A stretch of 13,237 bases of DNA from Acidobacteriota bacterium (lineage in GTDB: Bacteria > Acidobacteriota > Polarisedimenticolia > JAPUIV01): positions 1-13,237 of the forward strand of contig JAPUIV010000254.1 of assembly GCA_027296665.1 (NCBI GenBank). Reading direction: 5' to 3'. The position numbers and the translations under genes were made by a program. Below, piece after piece: positions 1 to 8,200 of this stretch. Position 1 is the stretch's first letter. Each line of letters begins with the position of its first letter. A model generated the notes under the pieces. That model had not been told where the DNA came from, ran no database searches, and worked only from the letters and a program-made list of their open reading frames with translations.

Positions 1-141
1 CTCGATTCGAGCCAGACCTCCCTGTTGGGTGAGATCAAGGAGAAGAAGAAACTAGACGATAACTTGAAATCCCAGCTGGACGAAATGCTGAAACGTTTCC
101 AATCCGAAAATTTTTCCGAGAAAAGATTTCAAAGTGGCTAA
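1..141 (+). CDS. atpA: ATP synthase F1 subunit alpha, C-terminal fragment
   Basis: This is the last 46 codons and stop of a gene that begins before the window. The reading frame starts at base 1 and ends with TAA at 139-141. The fragment contains LLGEIKEKKKLDDNLKSQLD followed by a hydrophilic tail. This matches the pattern of the C-terminal helix of F1 alpha subunits (LL.EI....L...L...L..F). The alpha subunit alternates with beta in the F1 hexamer and carries the non-catalytic nucleotide sites; none of those motifs lie in the visible part. Identity rests on this short helix plus the immediately following gamma, beta and epsilon genes, which is the standard atpA-G-D-C order. The last 8 bases overlap the GTG start of the gamma gene, implying translational coupling. 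Confidence 0.93.
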   Translation, partial: LDSSQTSLLGEIKEKKKLDDNLKSQLDEMLKRFQSENFSEKRFQSG

Positions 142-982
142 CCTCCGGGACCTCCGCAGGCGCATCCGCAGCGTCAAGAACACCCAGAAACTGACCAAGG
201 CGATGAAGATGGTCTCCGCGGCCAAGCTGCGCCGGGCCCAGGAACGGATCCTGGCCGCGCGGCCCTATGCCGCGAAGATGCTCGAGGTGCTCAACAGCCT
301 GGCGAAGCGGGTCGATCCCTCCCGCCACCCCCTCCTGGCGCGGCGCGGCGATAAACGGGTGGAGGTCGCGGTGATCACGGCGGAAAAGGGCCTTTGCGGC
401 GGGTTCAACACCAATATCATCAAGGAGGCCATTCTCTTCCTGCAGGATCGTGAAGGTGTCACCCTCAACCTGATTGGCCGGAAAGGCCGGGATTTTTTTC
501 GCCGCCGGACGTACGACATTCGCAGGGAACACGTCGATATTTTCCGGCAGCTTGATTTTTCCCATGCCGCCCGGATCACGGAGGACCTGATCTCCGCATA
601 CGTGAAGGGCGAGCTCGACGCGATCTACCTGATTTACAATGAATTCAAATCGGTGCTGCGGCAGAACGTGGTGGTCGAAAGGCTTCTTCCGGTCGGCGGC
701 CTGAAGCCGATGGAAGAGGATCCGGCGGAGGATTACATCTACGAACCTGGCTACCGGAAACTGTTTGATCGATTGCTCCCCAAGCATATCGAGACCCAGA
801 TCTACCGGGCCCTTCTGGAGTCCTCCGCGGCGGAGCAGGCGGCGCGGAGGACCGCAATGGATGGAGCGACCCAAAACGCCGGAGAGATGATTCAAAAACT
901 GACCCTGGTAATGAACCGAGTTCGGCAGGCCGCCATCACCAAGGAGATCATCGAGGTGGTGAGTGGAGCGGAAGTCCAGTAG
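134..982 (+). CDS. atpG: ATP synthase F1 subunit gamma
   Basis: 282 residues. Gamma is the central rotor shaft of F1Fo ATP synthase; it turns inside the alpha3-beta3 hexamer and couples proton flow to ATP synthesis at the inner membrane. The N-terminus NLRDLRRRIRSVKNTQKLTK (residues 3-22), with KAMKMVSAAKLRRAQ following, is the diagnostic first long helix. The C-terminal helix (MDGATQNAGEMIQKL then NRVRQAAITKEIIEVVSGAE) is the other half of the coiled-coil shaft. A GLCGGFN segment near residue 85 belongs to the conserved Rossmann-like middle domain. Length is typical (about 285). The GTG start at 134 gives the standard MANLRD beginning and overlaps the alpha gene by 8 bases. No strong Shine-Dalgarno is visible, so it probably relies on coupling to alpha. 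The stop is 13 bases before the beta start. Confidence 0.98.
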   Translation: MANLRDLRRRIRSVKNTQKLTKAMKMVSAAKLRRAQERILAARPYAAKMLEVLNSLAKRVDPSRHPLLARRGDKRVEVAVITAEKGLCGGFNTNIIKEAILFLQDREGVTLNLIGRKGRDFFRRRTYDIRREHVDIFRQLDFSHAARITEDLISAYVKGELDAIYLIYNEFKSVLRQNVVVERLLPVGGLKPMEEDPAEDYIYEPGYRKLFDRLLPKHIETQIYRALLESSAAEQAARRTAMDGATQNAGEMIQKLTLVMNRVRQAAITKEIIEVVSGAEVQ

Positions 983-995
983 AGGGAGATACACG

Positions 996-2426
996 ATGGC
1001 GGAAGTGAAAAGCAATATCGGTAAAGTGATCCAGATCATCGGGCCGGTAATCGACCTGGAATTCGAGGCAGGGCATTTGCCCAGAATCCTGCACGCCGTG
1101 AGAATCCAGCAAGAAGGCGGCGGCAATCACCCCGCGATCGACATCACGGCGGAAGTTCAGCAGCACCTGGGAGAAAGCCGGGTCCGCTGTATCGCGATGG
1201 AACCGACCTTCGGGCTGGTCCGGGGGATGGAAGCGATGGATCTCGGGAAACCGATAACGGTACCGGTGGGACCCGGCACCCTGGGCCGGATGATCAACGT
1301 GCTGGGCCGGCCGATCGACAACAAGGGAGAGATCAAGGCTTCCCGTTACGATCCGATCCACCGCGAGGCCCCCAAACTTGTCGAGCAGAACACCAAGATC
1401 GAGATGTTTGAGACCGGCATCAAGGTGATCGACCTGCTGGAGCCCTATCTGAAGGGTGGGAAGACCGGACTGTTTGGAGGAGCCGGTGTCGGAAAGACCG
1501 TCTTGATCATGGAGCTGATCCACAATGTGGCGACCAAGCACGGGGGATTTTCCGTTTTCGCCGGGGTGGGGGAACGGACCCGCGAGGGAAACGATCTCTG
1601 GCTGGAAATGAAGGAATCAGGTGTCATCGACAAGACCGCCCTGATCTATGGTCAGATGACGGAACCTCCCGGGGCCCGGCTCCGGGTGGGGTTGTCCGGT
1701 CTGACGGTGGCGGAATACTTCCGGGATGAGGAAGGCCAGGACGTGCTGCTGTTCATTGACAATATCTTCCGGTTCACGCAGGCGGGGTCCGAGGTTTCCA
1801 CTCTTCTCGGCAGGATGCCTTCCGCGGTGGGCTATCAGCCGACTCTGGCCACGGAACTGGGAGAGCTTGAGGAACGGATCACATCCACCCTGAAGGGATC
1901 GATCACCTCCGTGCAGGCGATTTACGTGCCGGCTGACGACCTGACCGATCCCGCGCCGGCGACAACCTTCGCCCACCTCGATGCCTCCACGACCCTGTCC
2001 CGCCAGATCGCGGAGCTCGGAATCTACCCGGCGGTGGATCCCTTGACCTCGACTTCCCGGATCCTGGATCCGCGCATCCTCGGAGAGGAGCATTACAAGG
2101 TTGCCAGGCAGATTCAGCAAATCCTGCAACGCTACAAGGATCTGCAGGACATCATTGCCATTCTCGGCATGGACGAGCTGTCCGAGGACGACAAGATCAT
2201 TGTTTCGCGGGCGCGAAAGATCCAGAAGTTCCTTTCCCAGCCCTTTTTCGTGGCGGAACAGTTCACCGGGATCCCTGGAAAGTACGTGCCGCTGGCGGAA
2301 TCGATCCGCGGGTTCTCCGAGATCGTCGAGGGGAAACACGACGAACTTCCCGAACAGGCCTTTTACCTGCAAGGAACGATTGACGAGGTCCTCACTCGCG
2401 CCGAGGAACTCCGCCGCGCCGCCTGA
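996..2426 (+). CDS. atpD: ATP synthase F1 subunit beta (catalytic)
   Basis: 476 residues. Beta is the catalytic subunit that makes ATP from ADP and phosphate in F1. The Walker A P-loop GGAGVGKT is at residues 161-168 (Lys167), the catalytic glutamate is in GVGERTREGND (Glu193), and Walker B LLFID is at 251-255. The gamma-contacting DELSEDD loop is at 393-399, one conservative change from the classic DELSEED. The N-terminal beta-barrel (GKVIQIIGPVIDLEF) is complete. An in-frame GTG at 963 would add 11 residues and overlap atpG. I chose ATG 996 because GGGAG at 984-988 sits 7 bases upstream and MAEVKSNIGKV is the usual beginning. The gap to atpC is 17 bases. Nothing in the sequence departs from a normal proton-type bacterial beta subunit. 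Confidence 0.99.
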   Translation: MAEVKSNIGKVIQIIGPVIDLEFEAGHLPRILHAVRIQQEGGGNHPAIDITAEVQQHLGESRVRCIAMEPTFGLVRGMEAMDLGKPITVPVGPGTLGRMINVLGRPIDNKGEIKASRYDPIHREAPKLVEQNTKIEMFETGIKVIDLLEPYLKGGKTGLFGGAGVGKTVLIMELIHNVATKHGGFSVFAGVGERTREGNDLWLEMKESGVIDKTALIYGQMTEPPGARLRVGLSGLTVAEYFRDEEGQDVLLFIDNIFRFTQAGSEVSTLLGRMPSAVGYQPTLATELGELEERITSTLKGSITSVQAIYVPADDLTDPAPATTFAHLDASTTLSRQIAELGIYPAVDPLTSTSRILDPRILGEEHYKVARQIQQILQRYKDLQDIIAILGMDELSEDDKIIVSRARKIQKFLSQPFFVAEQFTGIPGKYVPLAESIRGFSEIVEGKHDELPEQAFYLQGTIDEVLTRAEELRRAA

Positions 2427-2443
2427 ATGGCGGAGGAGAGATC

Positions 2444-2854
2444 ATGCTCCCTGAAAAGCTCCGCCTGGAACTGGTAACACCCGAGAGGCGCGTCCTCGCG
2501 GAAGATGTGCAGGAGGTGGTGCTTCCAGGCGAAGTAGGTTATTTTGGCGTCCTTCCGGGCCATGCTCCCTTGCTGAGTTCACTGGAAATCGGCGAGATGA
2601 TGTACCGGATAGGTAACCGGAAGGAATTCCTCGCGATCAGCGACGGATTCGCGGAAATTCTTCCCGAAAAAATTATCATCCTTGTGAACACCGCCGAAAA
2701 GGCCGAAGAGATAAATTCAGAACGGGCCCGCGGGTCACTCGGGCGGGCCCAGGAGAGACTCCGCAAGTGGGAATCGAATCTCGATTTCTGGAGAGCCCGA
2801 GCCAGCCTGCAAAAGGCATTTATCCGGATCCGGGTAAGTGGAAAGATTTCCTGA
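2444..2854 (+). CDS. atpC: ATP synthase F1 subunit epsilon
   Basis: 136 residues. Epsilon binds the base of gamma and the c-ring and can inhibit ATP hydrolysis through its C-terminal helices. The N-terminal beta-sandwich is recognisable: LELVTPERRVL, then VVLPGEVGYFGVLPGHAPLL (the family signature G..G.lpgHapll), then FLAISDGFAEILPEKIIIL, ending near residue 85. An Arg/Glu-rich two-helix region follows (about 90-130) and ends in a basic tail. The start ATG at 2444 has a strong ribosome site, GGAGGA at 2432-2437. This is the last gene of the core ATP synthase operon. The next reading frame starts 8 bases after its stop, and the ribosome site of that gene overlaps the stop codon. Confidence 0.96.
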   Translation: MLPEKLRLELVTPERRVLAEDVQEVVLPGEVGYFGVLPGHAPLLSSLEIGEMMYRIGNRKEFLAISDGFAEILPEKIIILVNTAEKAEEINSERARGSLGRAQERLRKWESNLDFWRARASLQKAFIRIRVSGKIS

Positions 2855-2862
2855 GGAAATCG

Positions 2863-4038
2863 GTGCCCGGACGGCGACCGCCGCGGTTGGGGGGAACCCT
2901 GATCCTGGCGGTTCTGGCGCTGGCGGCCGCGGGCGGGAGCCTGCGTTGCCGCCCGGCGAATCGGGAGATCATTGTCGGATCGATCCTTTCTCTTTCCGGA
3001 GAAGGGGAATATTACGGGAAGCATATCCAGCAAGGAATGAATCTCGCGGTCGAGGAACTGAACCGGCGGGGCGGGATCCAGGGGCGGCCTCTCCGGGTCG
3101 TGTACCGGGACAGCCGTTCCCGCCCCGAGGCGGGGAGGATTCACGCCGAGGATCTGTATCGAAACCTCCGGATTCCCGCTATCATTGGCGCCGTGCTGAG
3201 TTCGGTAACCTTGGCGATTGCCCCCATCGCCGAATCGGAGAGAAGGATCCTCCTGTCTCCGGCGAGTTCGAGCCCGAAGATCACCCAGGCCGGCTCTTTC
3301 ATATTTCGAAATTATCCCTCTGACGTACTGGAAGGCGCCTACATGGCGGAATTTGCCTCCCGGGAGCTCCACCTGCAACGGATCGCCGTTCTGTCGGTGG
3401 ACAACGAATACGGCAAGGGGCTGCGGGAAATTTTCCGCTCCCGGACCGAAGCGACCGGCCGGAAAGTTATCCTTGATCTGGAATTTCCCCAGGAGGAGTC
3501 CGGCTATCCCTCCCTGGTATCCCGGATCAAAGAGATCGATCCCGACGGCGTTTATCTCATCGGCTATTATCGGGAAGTCGCGCGGTTTTTGAAGATCTAC
3601 CGCCGGGAGGGAATCGATGCGACGATTCTCGGGGTGGCGGGATTTCATTCCGGGGAATTGTTGCGTCTGGCGGGCGAGGCGGCGGAAGGCGTCATTTTCC
3701 CTTATCTCAGCTTCGATTCGGAAAGTGAGGATCTTGTGGTCCGGAGGTTTATCCGGGATTTTCACGAGGAGTACGGTAACGCCCCCGATGACTGGGCCGC
3801 GCATGGTTATGACGCGGTGATGATTCTGGCCCAGGCGATTTCACGAGCCGGAATGGCGGCTGAGGGGATCCGGGACAGCCTGCGGGAAATGACGGCATTC
3901 CATGGTGCGGCAGGGATCACCCGATTCGACGAAAATGGCGATGTCGCGCACTACCCGCGGATCTTCATCGTGCACGGGGGGAAATTCGTCGCCTACAAGG
4001 ATTATCTTTTCCAGCGCGGCCGGGAGGAAAATCCCTGA
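2863..4038 (+). CDS. ABC-type branched-chain amino acid / amide substrate-binding protein (Peripla_BP_6 family)
   Basis: 391 residues from GTG 2863. Periplasmic binding proteins of this LivJ-like type capture amino acids, amides or related small ligands for an ABC importer; some act as sensors. A basic N-terminus (MPGRRPPRLGG) and a hydrophobic stretch (about residues 10-27) form a signal peptide. A Cys at 29 sits in SLRC, a poor lipobox because Arg precedes it. The mature protein opens with IIVGSILSLSGEGEYYG, then GMNLAVEELNRRGGIQGRPL, both hallmark segments of the family; later come FRNYPSDVLEGAYMAEFA and WAAHGYDAVMILAQA. The frame stays open upstream to a GTG at 2767, but GTG 2863 has GAGGA at 2853-2857 and yields a proper signal peptide. 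No permease or ATPase genes are nearby, so the ligand and transporter are unknown. Confidence 0.88.
   Translation: MPGRRPPRLGGTLILAVLALAAAGGSLRCRPANREIIVGSILSLSGEGEYYGKHIQQGMNLAVEELNRRGGIQGRPLRVVYRDSRSRPEAGRIHAEDLYRNLRIPAIIGAVLSSVTLAIAPIAESERRILLSPASSSPKITQAGSFIFRNYPSDVLEGAYMAEFASRELHLQRIAVLSVDNEYGKGLREIFRSRTEATGRKVILDLEFPQEESGYPSLVSRIKEIDPDGVYLIGYYREVARFLKIYRREGIDATILGVAGFHSGELLRLAGEAAEGVIFPYLSFDSESEDLVVRRFIRDFHEEYGNAPDDWAAHGYDAVMILAQAISRAGMAAEGIRDSLREMTAFHGAAGITRFDENGDVAHYPRIFIVHGGKFVAYKDYLFQRGREENP
4022..4028 (+). promoter_or_regulatory. Shine-Dalgarno that supports a CTG start
   Basis: GGGAGGA lies inside the last codons of the binding-protein gene. It ends 6 bases before CTG 4035, which is ideal spacing. 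No ATG, GTG or TTG occurs in the downstream gene's frame near this site. Its position therefore decides the unusual start of the glycosyltransferase. Confidence 0.75.
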
Positions 4039-4772
4039 ACCCGTATCTCTCGATCATCATTCCAGCCTTCAACGAGGCCGGTCGAATCGGCCCCACCCTG
4101 GATCGCCTGCAATCCTATCTGAAGTCGGTTCCATTCGAATCGGAACTCCTGGTGGTGGATGATGGCAGTACGGACGGGACTGCCGGGGTGGTTACCGCCC
4201 GCCCGAAATCCGGTCTTCATTGCCGGTTGATCCGGAACGACCGGAACCGGGGGAAGGGGTACAGCGTCCGGCGCGGAGCACTGGAAGCGATCGGGAAATA
4301 TCTGTTGGTTTCCGATGCCGATCTTTCCACTCCCATAGAGGAGGTAGATCGACTTTTTTCCCCGGTGGAAAAAGAGGGGTATGCCATGGCGATCGCCTCC
4401 CGGGCCCTTCCCGATTCCCGGATCGAGGTGCGGCAGGGTTGGATCCGTGAACGGATGGGGAAACTGTTCAACGGCATCATTCAGGTGGTGACGGGACTGC
4501 CGTTTCATGACACCCAGTGCGGTTTCAAGCTGATGGATCGGGAAAAGGCATTACCCATTTTCGAACTCTGCAGGATCGATCGATTCTGCTACGATGTGGA
4601 ACTGATCTATCTGATGTTGCGGGCCGGAATGCGGGTGGCGGAAGTGCCGGTCCATTGGCGGAACTCCTATCCGAGCCGGGTACGGATGGGACGGGACTCC
4701 GCTAGAATGCTGTTTGATGCATTCCGGATCGTGGCGATTCACTCGCGCCGGCGGTCGGAGTCGGGGAATTGA
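4035..4772 (+). CDS. Family 2 glycosyltransferase, dolichyl-phosphate beta-glucosyltransferase (ALG5/DPG synthase)-like
   Basis: 245 residues if started at CTG 4035. GT-A fold enzyme expected to move a sugar from a nucleotide donor to a polyprenyl phosphate or another lipid-linked acceptor on the cytoplasmic face. The N-terminal strand LSIIIPAFNEAGRI is at residues 5-18, ELLVVDDGSTDGT at 37-49, RNRGKGYSVRRGA about 70-82, and the metal-binding DAD at 94-96. FHDTQCGFKLM, typical of the ALG5/DPG-synthase subgroup, follows. No multi-spanning membrane tail is present. The first ordinary start (GTG 4152) would delete the first 39 residues, including the conserved nucleotide-binding strand. CTG 4035 overlaps the previous stop as CTGA and has a perfect ribosome site. 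The adjacent heptose adenylyltransferase suggests a role in LPS or other surface glycan, but donor and acceptor are not visible. Confidence 0.87.
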   Translation: MNPYLSIIIPAFNEAGRIGPTLDRLQSYLKSVPFESELLVVDDGSTDGTAGVVTARPKSGLHCRLIRNDRNRGKGYSVRRGALEAIGKYLLVSDADLSTPIEEVDRLFSPVEKEGYAMAIASRALPDSRIEVRQGWIRERMGKLFNGIIQVVTGLPFHDTQCGFKLMDREKALPIFELCRIDRFCYDVELIYLMLRAGMRVAEVPVHWRNSYPSRVRMGRDSARMLFDAFRIVAIHSRRRSESGN

Positions 4773-5248
4773 AACCAGTTAGCCTGGAGGACGCCGCCCG
4801 CGTGGCCGAGGAGGCCCGCAGGGGCGGCAAGAAAGTCGTTTTCACCAACGGTTGTTTCGATCTGATCCATGCCGGGCACGTGCACTGCCTGGAAATGGCC
4901 CGTAAATGCGGGGGCATCCTGATCGTGGGTGTGAATAGTGATGAATCGGTACGCCGTTTAAAGGGCCAGGGCCGTCCGATTCTTCCCCAGGCGGAACGGG
5001 CCGAGCTCCTGTTGGGGATGAAGGCGGTCGATCTCGTCTTCGTTTTCGATGAGGATACGCCCCGGGAATCGATCTTGAGTGTCCGCCCCGATCTCATCGT
5101 CAAGGGAGGTGATTGGAAAATGGAGAACGTGGTTGGGCGCTCCGAAGTGGAGTCGTGGGGGGGCTCCGTGAAGATCATTCCCCATCGCCCCGGGACTTCC
5201 ACCACCTCCATCCTGGAAAGGATCCGGGAACGGTTCGGCTCCAGGTGA
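4769..5248 (+). CDS. rfaE2: D-glycero-beta-D-manno-heptose 1-phosphate adenylyltransferase (RfaE2/HldC type)
   Basis: 159 residues. This cytidylyltransferase-fold enzyme converts heptose 1-phosphate and ATP to ADP-heptose, precursor of the LPS inner core. VVFTNGCFDLIHAGHVHCLE (residues 23-42) contains the nucleotide-binding HAGH motif (His34, His37). GVNSDESVRRLKGQGRPI, RPDLIVKGGDW and IIPHRPGTSTTSIL follow in the usual order. Length fits the stand-alone adenylyltransferase. The kinase domain found fused in enterobacterial HldE is absent here and must be encoded elsewhere if the pathway is complete. The TTG start forms a TTGA overlap with the preceding glycosyltransferase stop, with GGAG at 4757-4760 as ribosome site. 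It is the clearest sign in the window that the organism makes a heptose-containing envelope glycan. Confidence 0.93.
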   Translation: MKPVSLEDAARVAEEARRGGKKVVFTNGCFDLIHAGHVHCLEMARKCGGILIVGVNSDESVRRLKGQGRPILPQAERAELLLGMKAVDLVFVFDEDTPRESILSVRPDLIVKGGDWKMENVVGRSEVESWGGSVKIIPHRPGTSTTSILERIRERFGSR

Positions 5249-5252
5249 CGCG

Positions 5253-8200
5253 GTGACCGATCCGTTCCTCCTTCCCCTGGCGATCCCCTCCCTTTCCTCC
5301 CTAGTCGAGGCGATCCAGACTGAAGGGAGATCCCCTCACCTCGGCGGGATCTCGGGAAGCGCCGCCAGCCTGATCCTGTTCCTGATCGGGCGGAAAACCG
5401 GCCGATCGATGTTGATCCTTTGTCCCGAGGATCCGGTCGCCGACCGTTTGGCCGCCGATCTGCGTTCCTTCCAGCGGATGATCCCCGCGCCCCCCGGAGG
5501 CGGGGAGGAGATCGTCTCCTTCCCCACACTGGGAGCCGATCCCTACCAGGGGCTTCCTCCCCATCCCCAGGTGGGCTGGGAACGGGTCGATTTCCTTCTC
5601 CGGGTCGGGAGCGGCAACCGCCGGTCCGAGAGGCGCGGGATTTACCTTTGCAGCGGGCCATCCCTTCTCCAACCCCTGGTGCGACCGGGTGACCTGGAAA
5701 AGATCATCCTGCGGGTCAGGGAATGGCAGGAGATATCCCCGGATCGGTTTCAGGAAACCTTGGATGCGGCCGGCTACACCCGGGTCGATTTGGTTACCCA
5801 GCGGGGGGAATGGAGCCGCCGTGGCGGGATCCTGGATGTTCATCCAGCCGCAAGCGCCGATCCTGTGCGGATCGAAATGTATGGCGATCAGGTGGAATCG
5901 ATCCGTACATTCGATCCCTGTACCCAGAGATCGATCACCCGGATCAATTCATTCGAGATCCCTCCCTTCCGCGAGTTTCCCCTGACCCGGGAAAATCTGG
6001 ACAGGTTGATTCCGGTCCTGGAACGAGCCGATCGACAGAGTCGCGAATCGGGCGTGGAAAGCCGGGCCGAGGCACTCCGGAACCGGGGCTATTTCATGGG
6101 AGTGGAGGCGTTGGCGGGGCTGGTCTATGCGGAGAAATTTTCGTTGTTCGATTGGCTCGATCCGAAAACGATGGTGGTCGCCGTTGAACCCGGCGAGTTG
6201 AAGGAAAAAGTGGTTAAGGCCTGGACCGGCCTGGAGTCTCGCGTCCAGGAAGAGGAAGATCCCGCCTTGCCGCCTCCCGAAAGGCTGTACCAAACCCCCG
6301 ATGAGATCCTCCCCCGGCTCGAGGGCGTCCGGATGACCTTCGAAGAACTCGCCGACCCGGAGGAAAAAGATCCGTTCCGGGTTCTTCAGAGATCCCATCT
6401 CCCCATCCCGGGACGGATGCCGGATCTTTTGAAGCGGATCCGGGAATCGGCCCGTGAGGGATGGTGGCAACTCTTGCTGCTGGATACCCCGGGCCGCATC
6501 AGCCGGATAAAGGAGATCCTCGGTGAGGAAAATATTCCGGTCGGGGAAGTGGTCGGGGGGGGGAAAGGAGGGATCCAGATCCGCGAGGGGTCTTTGCACA
6601 ATGGGTTCGAGTTTCCCGAGGCCCGCCTCCTCGTCTACAACGAGGAGGAGATCTTTGGTTCGGTACACCGCCCCGCCGCCGCCTCGAAGGGAAGGGCGAC
6701 CTTTCATTCCGACTTCAGAGATCTGCGGAACGGCGATCTGGTTGTGCATGCGGAGCACGGCATTGGCCGGTTCCTGGGACTCGAGATGCTGGCCGGGAAC
6801 GGGCAGGGGGAGGGAGAGTTCCTGGTGCTGGAGTACCGGGATGGCGATCGTTTGTTCGTCCCGATCGTCCGCCTCGACCTCTTGCAGCGGTATTCGGGTT
6901 CGGGAGGAAGTGTCCCCAGGCTCGATCGATTGGGGGGCAAGTCCTGGGAAAAAACCAGGACCAAGGTTAAAGGAGCCATGCGGGAAATGGCCGGCGAGCT
7001 TTTGAAGCTTTACGCGGCCCGGAAGGCGGACAAGGGACACGCCTTTGCCCCCGACACACCCTGGCAAAAAGAGCTGGAGGATGCCTTCCCGTTCGAGGAA
7101 ACTCCCGACCAGGAACGCACCATCATGGAGGTGAAGCGGGACATGGAGCGGGAGGAACCGATGGACCGGCTCCTGTGCGGAGACGTCGGATTCGGAAAAA
7201 CGGAAGTGGCCTTGCGATCCGCCTTCAAGGCGGTGATGGACGGCCGCCAGGTGGCGGTTCTTGTTCCGACGACGGTTCTTGCCTTTCAACACGATCGAAC
7301 CTTCAAGGAACGCTTCGCCCCTTTCCCCGTCCGGGTCGGCATGTTGAGCAGGTTCCGGAGCCGGCAGGAACAGAGGGAAACTCTGGCCGAACTGGAGACC
7401 GGGAAGATCGACATCATCATCGGAACGCATCGCCTTTTGTCGCGGGACGTTCGATTCCTGAACCTGGGGCTGTTGATCATCGACGAGGAACAGAGATTCG
7501 GAGTCAAGCAAAAGGAGCGTATCCAGGCAATGCGGCACGACGTGGACGTCTTGGCCATGACGGCCACGCCGATCCCGAGAACCCTGCAAATGTCGCTTGC
7601 GGGGATCCGGGACCTGTCGGTGATTGAAACACCTCCCCGGGATCGGTTGGAAATACAGACCAACGTGGTGCCGTTTAGAGAAGGCGTGCTCACCGCGGCG
7701 ATCCGGAATGAACTGAGCCGCGGCGGGCAGATCTATTTTGTCCACAACCGGATCGAATCGATCGCCTCGATGGCCGACCTGATTCGGCGCATCTGCCCCG
7801 AGGCCCGCATCGGGATCGCCCACGGTCAGATGCGGGAAAATCAACTCGAGAAAACAATGCTGAGTTTTGTCGAAGGGGCCTTTGATATTTTGCTGTCGAC
7901 CACGATCATCGAAAACGGCTTGGATATTCCCAATGTCAACACCTTGATCGTGAACCGGGCGGATCGATTCGGACTGGCGCAGCTGTATCAACTCCGGGGC
8001 CGCGTGGGGCGTTCCCGGCAAAAGGCCTATGCCTACCTTCTGGTACCGTCCTACCGGGTTTTATCGGAGACCGCCAGAAAAAGGCTCCGCGTGCTTCAGG
8101 ATTTTACCCAGCTGGGGTCGGGATTCCGCATCGCCGCGATGGATCTGGAGATCCGGGGGGCGGGAAATGTCCTTGGCGGCCAGCAGCACGGCCACATCGC

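Noticed and set aside
35..1126. 363-codon minus-strand open frame opposite atpA, atpG and the start of atpD
   Set aside because: Antisense shadow of three well-supported ATP synthase genes; no family motif and no ribosome site supporting it.
5949..8021. 690-codon open frame on the minus strand opposite mfd
   Set aside because: It lies wholly antisense to strongly conserved Mfd domains. Its product is rich in His, Arg, Pro and Gly without recognisable motifs, as expected from the mirror of GC-rich codons.
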